Assembly (NCBI GenBank): GCA_900544245.1
Contig: UQUH01000002.1
Coordinates: 1-64,000 of the forward strand
Source: an uncultured Coriobacteriaceae bacterium
Lineage (GTDB): Bacteria > Actinomycetota > Coriobacteriia > Coriobacteriales > QAMH01
Length of the DNA stretch: 64,000 bases
Reading direction: 5' to 3'
Shown here one piece after another: positions 16,672-25,950 of this stretch. A program made the translations under genes and the position numbers. The notes beneath the pieces were generated by a model. The model saw nothing but the letters and a program-made list of their open reading frames with translations. It was not told the DNA's origin and made no database searches. Within the stretch, counting starts at the first letter, position 1, and each line of letters starts with the position of its first letter.

Positions 16672-19371
16672 ATGCAGGCGACTGCCACCAAACGTGCAGA
16701 TGCGGATACCCCGCGTTTTCTGCATCGTAAATTTGAGGCCCCGGTGCTATCTGAAGGGGTCGTGATTGACGAGGGCGTGTCATCGGCGCTCGATGACCTC
16801 GATGCCTGGCAGCTTTGCCTGCTAAGCGCCCCGTCGGGCAGTGGCAAGAGCGCGCTTATGGCAACATGGCACGGCATTTTCGAGGTGCGCGCCGACACCC
16901 AGGCGTTTTGGCTGTGCCTCGATGAGCATGACGGCGATCCCACTCGGTTCATGAGGGCGCTCATGCAAAGTCTGGCGCGTAAGGAGGAGCGCTTCGAAAC
17001 GCTTGCCTCCGAGGAGGACGCCGCGCGTGTAACCAATTGGGAGTCCCTTGCCGTTGACTTCGTCAACCTTGCCGACGAGGTGTTTGGCCCACAGCGACAG
17101 GCGATCATCTTCATCGACGATTACAACCTCGCCACGTGCGCAGCTCTCGACGAGGCGGTCGCATTCCTGAGCAAGAACCTCTCCGACGATGTTCGACTTG
17201 TCTTGTCGGGAAGTTACCTGCCCGAGGCGATCTCCGACCTGACCATCGCACTACCAGCTGTCGAGATCGAAGGATCCGACATCGCCCTCACTTCGCAGCG
17301 GCTGCGCGAGCTTTGCGACAAGCTTGGGCTTAACCCTGACGAGCCAGCGCTGCACGGGCTGCTCGATGACGCGGTGTGGCCCATTTTCCCGATCTTTCTC
17401 AAGTACTCGCTGGACAAGGCAAAGGAGGAGGCGGATGTCGGGCGCCTGATGGAGGGCTATTGCAGCCGCTTCTTCGAAAAGGAGGTCATGGCGCGCGCTA
17501 CCGAAGAGGAGCGGCGCTTCCTCATCCGCTCCTCGTTGCTCGAGGTGCTCGCACCCGATGCGTGCGATGCCATCCTGGGCGAGCCGGATTCCGAGCGTAT
17601 CCTGGACAACGTGACACGTCGCGGGCTCTTCGTCTACTACGACCGCGATGCGCGCGTATACCGCTGCGACCCTTTCATGCGACGCTATCTGCTCGGCGTG
17701 CTCCTGCGCGAGCATCGCAAGGAGGTGTTCAATCTCGCCGATCGGGCGAGCCGCTGGTTTGGTGCGCAAGGACGCCGTGCGGAACAGGCCAAGTACATCA
17801 TTGCCACATGCGATCCTCTGTACATCGAGGGGACTGTCGGCGGCTCGGCTGGCCTGCAGCTGGATGACAAGGGTGGCGACCTGCTTGCTCGTGTGCTCTC
17901 CGGACCGGCATCCGAGATTGCCGACAATGCGTTTCTGAGTTGGGCGGCCGTATGGGCGTGCATCTCCACGGGGCTCGTGGATGAGGCGCGTGCGTGGCTC
18001 ACGGTGCTGCAGGATATGGACGATACGAGTGCCGATCCGCGCGCCTTTGCCTTTGCCGACGCGCTGTGCCTTGCCCTCGAGGGAGATCGCCTCGGTTCGT
18101 TACGCGTCATAAAGGAAGTGCAGGAAGATGACTCTCGGCCGCTCAGCCGGCCATTCCAATGTCTGCTCACCCATATGGAGGGCGAGAACGTCGAACGCCT
18201 TGGCAACGTGCGTGAGGGCAGAGAGCTGTATCTGAGGGCCTATTCGCTTGCCGAACGCGTTGACGTGCCCTTCTATAAGCTCTTCGACCTGTACTTGCTT
18301 GCCCAGTACTATCTGTACATGGGCCAATACGAGGATGCGGCGTCGACCGCGCGCAAGGCGCTGACGATGTGCGAGCCGGGAACCTCGTTGTACGGTGGTT
18401 TCCTCTCCGTCATCGCCACCATCCAGGTGGAGCGCTACGAGCTCGCCCAGGCCGAGGAAACGCTTGCCGACGCGCTACGCTGCGTTTCGGCGAGCGTCAA
18501 TGCCGACATGTTTCTTGACGTGCAGCTCACAGTGGCGCGTTTGGAGCGTGTCCGCGGCAATCGCATCGAGGCCTTTGAGATTGCGTGTGAGATGGTGGAT
18601 TCCATCGAGGGCAAGCGCATCCCTCGCAACATGGATCGGCGGACCTATGCTCTCAAGATGGCGCTCGGCGTCGAGCTCGACGAGATGTCGGCCGTGCGTT
18701 CATGCGAGCAGGCGATTGACGAGTTTCTTGATGACCCCGATGTGTTCAGGCAGGTGAGCTGCATATTCGCCAAGGTCCGCATACTCTGGCACCTTGGGTT
18801 CCATGACGAGTCGTTCGCGTTGCTGGACAAGGCCGAAGCCGTGATCACGGCGTGCGGAAGCATGTACTTCGCCACGCAGCTTTCCATCATGCGCGCGTCG
18901 TTCTTTGGCGAATCCGACGATGAGGCTCGTGCCATGGTCGAGCTCAATACGGCGCTCGAATTGGCCATACGCGGTGGATATCGCTCGGTCTTTCTCGAGG
19001 GGCGTACCTGCATACGCGAACTGCTCCTGAAGCTCGCGACATCGCGGCAGGCATCCCTGGCCTTTCGCAACTATGCCAAGGAAGTACTCGGGCTCTTCGA
19101 CAGCACGGCCGTGGTCGATGATTCCATCGCGCTTCTCCAAGGCGGCGTGCAGGGTTATTACGCGCTCACGGAACGCGAACGCGAGATACTCGCGAAGCTC
19201 AACTCGGGTATGTCGCGAGGTGAGATTGCCCTGTCGCTCTGCGTTTCCCAGAACACGGTGAAGTCTCATCTGAAGAACATCTACTCGAAACTGGGCGTGC
19301 ACACGCGATCCGAGGCATACAAGGCGAGCGTTCGGGAGCAGCGTGCCGCCTTCGACGACGGAACATCCTAA
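16672..19371 (+). CDS. Large ATP-binding LuxR-family transcriptional regulator (MalT/LAL type)
   Basis: An 899-residue regulator. A P-loop (SAPSGSGKS, residues 52-60) and a Walker B (IIFIDDYN) form an N-terminal STAND-type ATPase. A long all-helical middle of TPR-like repeats follows (about 330-810). The C-terminal LuxR helix-turn-helix is LTEREREILAKLNSGMSRGE...VSQNTVKSHLKNIYSKLGV. STAND regulators oligomerise on ligand and ATP binding. RBS AGGAGAAG supports the ATG at 16672. Its position between Mo enzyme 1 and an MFS carrier suggests that it controls one or both; the palindrome at 19459 is a candidate site. Confidence 0.93.
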   Translation: MQATATKRADADTPRFLHRKFEAPVLSEGVVIDEGVSSALDDLDAWQLCLLSAPSGSGKSALMATWHGIFEVRADTQAFWLCLDEHDGDPTRFMRALMQSLARKEERFETLASEEDAARVTNWESLAVDFVNLADEVFGPQRQAIIFIDDYNLATCAALDEAVAFLSKNLSDDVRLVLSGSYLPEAISDLTIALPAVEIEGSDIALTSQRLRELCDKLGLNPDEPALHGLLDDAVWPIFPIFLKYSLDKAKEEADVGRLMEGYCSRFFEKEVMARATEEERRFLIRSSLLEVLAPDACDAILGEPDSERILDNVTRRGLFVYYDRDARVYRCDPFMRRYLLGVLLREHRKEVFNLADRASRWFGAQGRRAEQAKYIIATCDPLYIEGTVGGSAGLQLDDKGGDLLARVLSGPASEIADNAFLSWAAVWACISTGLVDEARAWLTVLQDMDDTSADPRAFAFADALCLALEGDRLGSLRVIKEVQEDDSRPLSRPFQCLLTHMEGENVERLGNVREGRELYLRAYSLAERVDVPFYKLFDLYLLAQYYLYMGQYEDAASTARKALTMCEPGTSLYGGFLSVIATIQVERYELAQAEETLADALRCVSASVNADMFLDVQLTVARLERVRGNRIEAFEIACEMVDSIEGKRIPRNMDRRTYALKMALGVELDEMSAVRSCEQAIDEFLDDPDVFRQVSCIFAKVRILWHLGFHDESFALLDKAEAVITACGSMYFATQLSIMRASFFGESDDEARAMVELNTALELAIRGGYRSVFLEGRTCIRELLLKLATSRQASLAFRNYAKEVLGLFDSTAVVDDSIALLQGGVQGYYALTEREREILAKLNSGMSRGEIALSLCVSQNTVKSHLKNIYSKLGVHTRSEAYKASVREQRAAFDDGTS

Positions 19372-19458
19372 CCCCATATCACCCTTGCTCACCCTATAAA
19401 TCCCCCACGTTGGGTCTTCTGCGTTTGAACGGTGGTTTCTAGATTAGACGCAGGGATT

Positions 19459-19472
19459 CGGACAGGTGTCCG
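19459..19472. promoter_or_regulatory. Perfect 14-bp palindrome upstream of the MFS gene
   Basis: CGGACAGGTGTCCG lies in the 210-bp leader between the LuxR gene and the MFS gene. It could be an operator for the LuxR protein or part of an RNA structure; only the symmetry is observed. Confidence 0.45.
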
Positions 19473-19581
19473 GAGATTCGAGATCGCCGCAAATCGACAG
19501 GCGCGAAAGCGTCATGACGAGTGTCGGATGGCGTGCATCTTGAGGAGCTTCCATCGTTTGTTTCATGAGGGGAGATAGGGA

Positions 19582-20808
19582 ATGGAAGAGGCTATACAAC
19601 AATCTGATAAGACGGGGAACATGAAAGGCGGCCGCGCCTGGGCCGTCGTGTTCGTCGTCTTCATGGCAGGATTCTGCATGCCTGCCAACATGGGCGAGAC
19701 CATGTGGGTCGCGCCGCTTGTCATGCAGGCTTACGGGTTTGGACCCGATGTGCTCGGTTGGGTCAACGGCGTGTTCTACATCCTGGGAGCGGTCATCGCG
19801 TTTCCGGCGGCATCGTTCGTGCGTCGTCTGGGAATTCGTTGGTCGGTGACCATTGCGCTTGCTTGCGGCATTATCGGCAACATCATCGGCATCCTTGCCG
19901 GCGACGTCGCCATCCTCATGGTTTCGCGCATCATCCAGGGCGCCGGTTTTGGCCTCATGGGTGTTATCGGCGTCACCGCGATCACGCCGTGGTTTCCCAA
20001 GGAGCGCCGCGGTCTGCCACTCGGCGTCTGGGGCGCGTGGGTTGCGACGGCAAACGCCGTCACGCCGATTATCGATGGTGCTGTGGCCGAAGCGACGGGC
20101 AACTTCATCAGCGTGTGGTGGATGCTCCTGGTGCTCGACATCATCGTGCTTGCCATGTTCCTCATCGTGTACCGTGATCCTTCCGATCCGTACGTCGACG
20201 AGGCCGAGAAGCGCGGAGAGGTGAAGTTCTCCTACAAGGAGCTCTTCAGCAACAAGGTCGTGTGGGTCTTGGCGTTCGTGTTCTTCATCGAGGAGGGCGC
20301 CTTCATCGCCAGCCAGGGGTTCCTGTCCTCCTACATCACGGCAAACCTCAACGCTCCGCTCATCGTGGGTACGGGTCTCGTGAGTGCGGGCGCGTTCTGG
20401 GGCATGTGCTTCAGCCCCATCGCCGGCAAGATTTCCGATGCCATCAAGTCACGTCGCAAGGTTCTTATCTTTTGCATGATCAGTGCCGTCATCTTCGGCG
20501 CCATGGTGTTTTCCGTGACTGACCTGTGGGTGTACATCATCGTCATCATCCTGAATGGCTTTACCGGTGGTGGCGTGGCGGCCATGCTGTGGGCGTCGTG
20601 CTCCGAGGTCGTGCCCTCGCATCTCATCTCCGGTGCCACGGCGGCCCTTGCTTGCTCGCAAAGCGTCGGCATGTTTTTGGGCTCCATGTTCATGGGCAAT
20701 GTCATCTCGGCCGTTGGCTATGCCATGGCCGGGTGGATCGTGCTCGTGCCCTGCTTCGCGCTCGGCTTGCTTGCTGTCATCTTCGGCCTGCGTGGCAAGC
20801 TGAAGTAA
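19582..20808 (+). CDS. MFS transporter, 12 transmembrane segments
   Basis: A major facilitator carrier of 408 residues. Twelve hydrophobic segments are visible, with the motif-A-like RRLGIR loop between TM2 and TM3 and a second copy (SDAIKSRRK) between TM8 and TM9. The N-terminus MEEAIQQ... is hydrophilic and cytoplasmic. The RBS is GGGGAGATAGGG. It follows a LuxR regulator, an arrangement common in Eggerthellales, where such pairs sit by redox enzymes. It may import the substrate of Mo enzyme 1; this is inference. Confidence 0.9.
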   Translation: MEEAIQQSDKTGNMKGGRAWAVVFVVFMAGFCMPANMGETMWVAPLVMQAYGFGPDVLGWVNGVFYILGAVIAFPAASFVRRLGIRWSVTIALACGIIGNIIGILAGDVAILMVSRIIQGAGFGLMGVIGVTAITPWFPKERRGLPLGVWGAWVATANAVTPIIDGAVAEATGNFISVWWMLLVLDIIVLAMFLIVYRDPSDPYVDEAEKRGEVKFSYKELFSNKVVWVLAFVFFIEEGAFIASQGFLSSYITANLNAPLIVGTGLVSAGAFWGMCFSPIAGKISDAIKSRRKVLIFCMISAVIFGAMVFSVTDLWVYIIVIILNGFTGGGVAAMLWASCSEVVPSHLISGATAALACSQSVGMFLGSMFMGNVISAVGYAMAGWIVLVPCFALGLLAVIFGLRGKLK

Positions 20809-20836
20809 GACAAAACTGCCCCGGCGACTTTTGTCT
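20808..20836. terminator. AGACAAAA/TTTTGTCT hairpin after the MFS gene
   Basis: A perfect 8-bp inverted repeat whose right arm supplies the T-run, overlapping the MFS stop codon. A second hairpin, TGGCGCC/GGCGCCA, follows at 20842-20869. Confidence 0.65.
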
Positions 20837-20904
20837 GGTTTTGGCGCCTCCGAATTGCCGGGGGCGCCATGCTTGTTAGCGGGAAAGTGATTCCGTCTGC
20901 TATC

Positions 20905-20958
20905 ATGTCCTTGCTGTTTGGCTCGGTGGCGGTGGCGCGCCAAGATGCCGGGCCCTGA
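20905..20958 (+). other. Possible 17-residue leader ORF before the ABC-F gene
   Basis: ATG at 20905 to TGA at 20958 encodes MSLLFGSVAVARQDAGP. It lies 105 bp before an ABC-F gene, a class often controlled by drug-induced ribosome stalling in a leader. The RBS is weak (GGGAAAG, distant), and TATCAT overlapping the ATG could instead be a -10 box, so this is tentative. Confidence 0.25.
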
Positions 20959-21063
20959 CCAAAGGGGAACCGAACCTTGCGTTTTTAGTTGATGACCCAT
21001 TTCGTTTCGTGGCCTGCCGCCTTTGGAGGCGATCGCGCCGCGTTGTCATCAAGCGAGGTTCCC

Positions 21064-22557
21064 ATGCAGATAACCCTGAACGACGTCTCCTATTCATATC
21101 CCGGATCGACCCAGACCGTCCTCGACGGCGTGCGCGCCGTTTTTCCGGTGGGGTGGACGGGCATCATCGGCAACAACGGTTGTGGCAAGAGCACGCTCGC
21201 GCGTATTGCGACGGGCATGCTGGCGCCTGATGGCGGTACGGTATCTCCGCATGGCCTGGTCGTCGCGTATTGCGAGCAGGATGCGACCATTCCTCCCGAC
21301 CGGCTCGAGGACTTCGCGTGCTCGTGGGAACAGGCGGCCGTGCGTCTGCGCGTCGATTTGGGCGTCGACGATGACTGGCCCTGGCGCTACGACACGCTTT
21401 CGAGCGGTCAGCAAAAGCGTTTGCAGGTTGCCGTGGCGCTTTGGGAAGACCCCGACGTGCTCGTCATGGACGAGCCGACCAACCACGTGGATGTCCTCAC
21501 GCGCCACGCCGTTCTCAAAGCGTTTACAGGTTATCGTGGCGTCGGGCTGCTCATTTCCCACGATCGCGAGCTTCTGGACGCCCTTGCGAGGCAGTGTCTA
21601 TGCTTCGAGGGCGGACGTATCGTGATGCGGCCAGGTGGCTATACGCAAGCGAGCGAGCAGGCCGCGTGCGATACGAAGGCTGCGCGGCGCCAGCGATGGG
21701 ACGCCAAGCGCGAGGCAGCGCGTATCCAGGCCGAAGCCGCGCGGCGACGCAACGAGGCAAGCAGGTCGGACGCGAAGCGAAGCGCGCGCCATCTCGATGC
21801 GAAGGATCATGACGGCAAGGGGCGCATCAAGCTCGCGGTCTACACCGGCAAGGACGGCGTTGCCGGCAAGCTCTCCTCGCGCATGGACGCGCGTCTGGAG
21901 AAGGTACGGCAAACGCTCGAGGAAGCACACGTGGACAAGCAGTACGCGGGCGATATATGGATGGACGCGGAGGCAAGCCCGCGCAGGGTGCTTGTGCGCA
22001 TGGAGGCATGCGAGCTGACGCAGGGAGAGCATTGTCTGCGCATACCGGACCTTGCGGTGGGTAACGCCGAGCACATCGGCATCGCGGGAGTCAACGGCAG
22101 CGGCAAGACCACATTGCTCACGGCGTTCATGCGAAAGGCGCCAGACGACCTGAGCACGCTCTTCATTCCACAGGAAATCGGAAGCGAGCTCGCCGCGCGC
22201 ATAATGGCCAGCCTGCATGAAGCGTCACCCGGCGAGCGCGGTCGCGTCCTCTCCATCGTCGCGCAGCTCAACTCCGACCCCGACCGTATCCTGGATGGTG
22301 ACGAGCTCAGCCCCGGTGAGTTGCGCAAGCTCATGCTTGCCCAGGGCATTTTGCGCCATCCCGTGCTGATAGCAATGGACGAACCGACCAACCATTTGGA
22401 TGTCGGCTCCATCGAGGCCCTGGAGCGCGTACTTGTCGCTTATCCGGGGGCGCTCGTGCTCGTGAGTCACGACGAGCGTCTGCTCGAAAAGACAACGGAC
22501 TTTCGCTGGTGTCTGGAGAGCGGCGATGGAAGTGCATACGTGCTGCGCACGGCGTAA
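21064..22557 (+). CDS. ABC-F family ATPase (ribosome-associated, possible antibiotic resistance factor)
   Basis: A 497-residue protein with two ABC domains and no membrane segments. Domain 1 has GNNGCGKST, signature LSSGQQKRL, and VMDEPTNHVD. Domain 2 has GVNGSGKTT, LSPGELRKL and AMDEPTNHLD. Between them is a strongly charged helical linker (about residues 200-300, rich in Arg, Ala and Lys) that in ABC-F proteins enters the ribosomal tRNA site. The layout resembles the Lsa/Vga/Msr resistance types more than EttA or Uup, but substrate cannot be inferred. The ATG at 21064 is chosen from the domain start and GCGAGG upstream. Confidence 0.9.
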   Translation: MQITLNDVSYSYPGSTQTVLDGVRAVFPVGWTGIIGNNGCGKSTLARIATGMLAPDGGTVSPHGLVVAYCEQDATIPPDRLEDFACSWEQAAVRLRVDLGVDDDWPWRYDTLSSGQQKRLQVAVALWEDPDVLVMDEPTNHVDVLTRHAVLKAFTGYRGVGLLISHDRELLDALARQCLCFEGGRIVMRPGGYTQASEQAACDTKAARRQRWDAKREAARIQAEAARRRNEASRSDAKRSARHLDAKDHDGKGRIKLAVYTGKDGVAGKLSSRMDARLEKVRQTLEEAHVDKQYAGDIWMDAEASPRRVLVRMEACELTQGEHCLRIPDLAVGNAEHIGIAGVNGSGKTTLLTAFMRKAPDDLSTLFIPQEIGSELAARIMASLHEASPGERGRVLSIVAQLNSDPDRILDGDELSPGELRKLMLAQGILRHPVLIAMDEPTNHLDVGSIEALERVLVAYPGALVLVSHDERLLEKTTDFRWCLESGDGSAYVLRTA

Positions 22558-22645
22558 ATTCAGGCGAACGCGTGGAGCGCCCGTCCAGGTTTGAGCGTAT
22601 CCTAGAAGAAAATGTAGGCTTGTTTCCCGAAATGATGGGGAGAAG

Positions 22646-23182
22646 ATGATGGGATTTCTTCTGACGCGCAAAGCGACGATGGCCGACATGGATGCCGTCA
22701 TGGACTTCTACTACAACATGATCGAGGAGATGCAGGGGACGGACTTTGACATCCTCTGGCAGCATGACAAGCATCCGAGTGATGCCCATTTGCGTGAGTC
22801 GGTGGAGCGAGGATACATGTTCATTGGCATCGCCGAGGATGGCAACATTGCCACGGCGCTTGTCGTCAATCATGACAGGGCACCCGGCTACGAGGCCGTG
22901 CCCTGGAAGGTGGATGCTCCCCTTGACGAGCTCGGCATCGTGCACTCGGTTGCCACGCGGCCGGCATATCATGGTCGCGGTTACGCCTCCATGCTTATGG
23001 AGTTTGCAATTGACGTGTCGCGCGGGGAGGGATTGCGCGCCTTGCAGCTCGACACCTTTGTCGACAACGTGCGCTCTCATGGGCTTTACGACAAGCTCGG
23101 CTTCGTCAATCACGGTGCACATCCGGTTTACTACGACGATTTGGGAACCGTCGACCTTGACATGTTCGAGTACGTGCTGTGA
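22646..23182 (+). CDS. GNAT family N-acetyltransferase
   Basis: A 178-residue acyl-CoA-dependent acetyltransferase. The GNAT core shows strand 4 with LGIVHSVATRPAYHGRGYASMLM, the acetyl-CoA pyrophosphate loop (R/Q-x2-G-x-G/A form), then LQLDTFVDNVRSHGLYDKLGFV. The RBS GGGGAG serves either of two adjacent ATGs (22646 or 22649). The acceptor is unknown. It stands alone after the ABC-F gene. Confidence 0.9.
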   Translation: MMGFLLTRKATMADMDAVMDFYYNMIEEMQGTDFDILWQHDKHPSDAHLRESVERGYMFIGIAEDGNIATALVVNHDRAPGYEAVPWKVDAPLDELGIVHSVATRPAYHGRGYASMLMEFAIDVSRGEGLRALQLDTFVDNVRSHGLYDKLGFVNHGAHPVYYDDLGTVDLDMFEYVL

Positions 23183-23322
23183 TAGCGGCTGCGGTGTGAG
23201 GCCTCCATACGGAATAACGGACAGGCGGCATAATCAAAGGGCTGGCATCGAAACAATGCTCCGCTGATCTATCGCTTCTCTCGAGAGGCGGGCAAGACTC
23301 GTGTCTAACGCAAGATTGGGTT

Positions 23323-23985
23323 TTACGCGTCGTACGTGGCGAAGGCGCGCGAGGCGAGCCTGGTTGCAAGCACGCTGAGCGCGACGAAGAGCGCGATGCC
23401 CACGAATGGCACGATGAGCTGGACGCCAAGGTTTCCAAATCCCGGCGTACTGATGAGTGCGCAGACCTCGACTGGGATGAACGGGACCGCCTCGAACGCA
23501 ACGCCAAACACGGTCACGGGGATGCAAGCCAGGAGAAACGGCACTCCGATCTTCGTCGGGTTCCTGAAATACAGCGCGAAGAAGACGAGATTGAAGATGC
23601 CGAAGGTCGCAAGCGTAAAACCCAGGAGCGCGACGTTGGCCGGCAAACCCACCATCGGCTGTGTTGCGGCGACTGCGTCAATGCCGAGAACGGAGCGCAA
23701 GCAGATGCACAGCGCCATGATCGCCGTCATCGCCAGCTCAACGATGACCATGACGAGCACGCGTGCCCGCACCATGTCGCGGCGTGATGCCGGTAGGGCA
23801 AACGAGTAGGAAAGGTCGCGCATCTCGCGAGCATTCTGGGCGTTGAAGAAAGCCACTAGGATGCCATAGAGGATGATGACCGCGTATGGCCAGCTCGGGA
23901 TGAGCACAAGCGCCCCGAGCACGACGAGCATGTACGTGGCGGGATGCACCACCAGCCGGAACTCCTTTGTCAGAAGCGCATGCAT
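23323..23985 (-). CDS. ABC-2 type transporter permease
   Basis: Membrane subunit of 220 residues with six hydrophobic segments, beginning MHALLTKEFRLVVHP, a typical ABC-2 N-terminus. A short RDL-S/FALPASRRDMVRAR stretch after TM2 resembles the coupling region of YtrC/YhcI-like permeases. It starts directly after the ATPase stop codon (TGAATG), so the two form one exporter. The cargo is unknown. Confidence 0.88.
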   Translation of the reverse strand: MHALLTKEFRLVVHPATYMLVVLGALVLIPSWPYAVIILYGILVAFFNAQNAREMRDLSYSFALPASRRDMVRARVLVMVIVELAMTAIMALCICLRSVLGIDAVAATQPMVGLPANVALLGFTLATFGIFNLVFFALYFRNPTKIGVPFLLACIPVTVFGVAFEAVPFIPVEVCALISTPGFGNLGVQLIVPFVGIALFVALSVLATRLASRAFATYDA

Positions 23986-24822
23986 TCAGGCCACCTCCTT
24001 GTGGGCGTGGGTCATGATGTCATCGAGGGTTGCCGCCATGCCGATGCCCGCCGAAGCAGGCACAAGCGCAGTATCGCCCGAGACGGAATGGCGGATGCCG
24101 ATGACCTGCGTACCTGCGGCTTTGGCCTCGGCAAGCGGCGCCACGCGATACGAGTCCTTGAAGTCCGTCAGCGCACCCGAACCGATGATGCGTCCGTTTT
24201 CGATGTAGACGATATGATCGGCGCATTTGTCGAGATCGGACGTGATGTGCGTCGAGAACAGAATCCCCACCCCCTCGTCGCGTGCGAGCTGCAGGAAAAC
24301 GTCGAGCACTTCCTCACGCGAAGCGGGATCCAATCCGCTCGTGGGTTCGTCGAGCACGAGCAACTTCGAGCGGTGCGATAACGCGAGGGCCACGGCAAAC
24401 TTGACGCGCATGCCCTGCGACAGCTCCTTCACACGTTTGGCTTGATCGACGGAGAAAAGCCGGCAGTAGTTCTCGAAAGCACCCTGATCCCAGTTATCGT
24501 AGAAGCGACGGGTAACGGCGGCGATGGTGGACACGCGTTTGTTGCGGTAGAAGTCAGCACCACCCAGCTCGAAGCCGATGAGCCGTTTGGCCTGTTCCTC
24601 GTGACTCGCAAAGGGGCGTCCGAAGTACATGACGCTTCCCGCATCGGGATGCACGGAGCCTTCCAGGCACTTCAGCGTGGTGGATTTGCCTGCGCCATTG
24701 CGCCCGATGAAACCCGTGATCGAACCGGCACCAACCGCGAAGGACACGTCCTCGAGCGTGAACGCAGGGTAGCGTTTAGCAAGCCCCCTGACTTCTACCA
24801 GGGGCGCAGAATCTTGAGCCAT
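23986..24822 (-). CDS. ABC transporter ATP-binding protein
   Basis: ATPase of 278 residues powering the downstream permease. It shows GRNGAGKST (Walker A), a Q-loop region, the signature-like ELSQGMRVKFAVALAL, and LLVLDEPTSGLDP (Walker B and D-loop), with H-loop FSTH. The signature SQGM in place of SGGQ is usual in BcrA/YtrB-type exporters. Order regulator, ATPase, permease on one strand suggests a self-regulated operon like ytrABC. Confidence 0.93.
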   Translation of the reverse strand: MAQDSAPLVEVRGLAKRYPAFTLEDVSFAVGAGSITGFIGRNGAGKSTTLKCLEGSVHPDAGSVMYFGRPFASHEEQAKRLIGFELGGADFYRNKRVSTIAAVTRRFYDNWDQGAFENYCRLFSVDQAKRVKELSQGMRVKFAVALALSHRSKLLVLDEPTSGLDPASREEVLDVFLQLARDEGVGILFSTHITSDLDKCADHIVYIENGRIIGSGALTDFKDSYRVAPLAEAKAAGTQVIGIRHSVSGDTALVPASAGIGMAATLDDIMTHAHKEVA

Positions 24823-24845
24823 GATTTGCCTTTCCGCGTGTGCCG

Positions 24846-25274
24846 CTAGTGTCTCTCGTTAATTGCCCGGCCAAAGGATTCCATCATCGCGAGCGCATCC
24901 TCGACTTTCTGCAGGGCGAGCCCTTGCGATTCGTCCCCGAGCACGAGTAGTTCGCTACCAGGCGCAAGGTCGAACACCTCGCGTGCGCGTTTGGGAATAA
25001 CCACCTGCCCCCGCTCGCCCACACGCACCACACCGAAGATATGCTTGCCGCGCGGGGGAATGGGGTAGCCGCTTGCCACCTCATCGTGATTGGCCAAATC
25101 GTCGATGGACACGCCGAAAAGCCTCGCGAGGGCGCGAACGTTCTCGAGGTCCGGTGTGGCCTCCCCGGACTCCCATTTGGCAACCGTCTGCCGTGCCACC
25201 CCCAGACGGCTCGCAAGCGCCTCTTGGGTAAACCCCTCGTGTTCACGCAGCGAGCGAATGTTCTGAGAAATCAT
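24846..25274 (-). CDS. XRE-family HTH regulator with C-terminal SpoVT/AbrB domain
   Basis: A 142-residue DNA-binding protein. Residues 5-58 form an XRE helix-turn-helix (QNIRSLREHEGFTQEALASRLGVARQTVAKWESGEATP). Residues 80-125 form an AbrB swapped-hairpin domain (VRVGERGQVVIPKRAREVFDLAPGSELLVLGDE). It thus carries two different DNA-binding folds. It is the first gene of the ABC-2 exporter operon and probably its repressor. The upstream gap contains ATGTCA/TGACAT (25356-25375), a possible operator. Confidence 0.9.
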   Translation of the reverse strand: MISQNIRSLREHEGFTQEALASRLGVARQTVAKWESGEATPDLENVRALARLFGVSIDDLANHDEVASGYPIPPRGKHIFGVVRVGERGQVVIPKRAREVFDLAPGSELLVLGDESQGLALQKVEDALAMMESFGRAINERH

Positions 25275-25528
25275 ACGTTTCGCACCTCCGCGAAAGAGTG
25301 TACGACAGCAAATACGCGCAATCCACCAGCTTGAAGTGGAGATAATCGGGCGAATATGTCATGTCTGGGTGACATGCGCAATGTACGAAGCCCCACTCGT
25401 CGAGATTATCTTTTGTCAAAATATATCTGGAGAAGTCGTATTGACGACATCATCGGTGTTGACTGGTGCTAGCATGGAAGTTAGCAGGCGCAGACAAGCG
25501 CCGCATCATCGGAAAGAGGCGATTCGCT

Positions 25529-25927
25529 ATGCAAGATGTATTCGATAGCGATGTAATCATGGAGATAAAAGACGAGGAGACCTGGGAGCAAAAGGTCGAC
25601 AATGCCCCCGGTCGCGTCATGGTCGAGTTCTTCGTAACCTGGTGTCCCCACTGCCAGCGCGAAGCCCCGCTGCTTGACGAGATGGCACCTGCCATCAGGG
25701 AGCACGGTGTTGAGGTCTATCATGCGAATGCCGAAGTCATGTGGACCAAGGGTAATGTCTACGGCATCTCCGAGACCCCCTCGTTCATTCTCGTCGATAA
25801 CGGAGAACTCATTGCCAAACACGAGGGCTTCCTCACAAAGGACGAAATCCTGGCATTTGCCGAGGGCAAGGTTGACGAGCTCACGCCAAGCGTGGAGCAA
25901 TCACTCAGCAGCATCGCGTTCCAATAA
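25529..25927 (+). CDS. Thioredoxin-fold protein with WCPHC active site
   Basis: A 132-residue cytoplasmic thiol-disulfide protein. The active site is W-C-P-H-C after MVEFFVTW, and the cis-proline loop is ISETPSFILV. The CPHC dipeptide is the DsbA type, not the CGPC of thioredoxin A, which usually raises redox potential, yet no signal peptide is seen. The start at 25529 uses GAGG ten bases upstream; an upstream ATG lacks homology. It faces the aldo/keto reductase across a shared terminator. Confidence 0.88.
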   Translation: MQDVFDSDVIMEIKDEETWEQKVDNAPGRVMVEFFVTWCPHCQREAPLLDEMAPAIREHGVEVYHANAEVMWTKGNVYGISETPSFILVDNGELIAKHEGFLTKDEILAFAEGKVDELTPSVEQSLSSIAFQ

Positions 25928-25948
25928 GGCAGGCGAAGGCGCCCTGCC
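25928..25948. terminator. Bidirectional terminator between thioredoxin and aldo/keto reductase genes
   Basis: GGCAGG/CCTGCC stem filling the whole 23-bp gap between the convergent stop codons, with AT-rich flanks on both sides. Confidence 0.6.
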
Positions 25949-25950
25949 AT

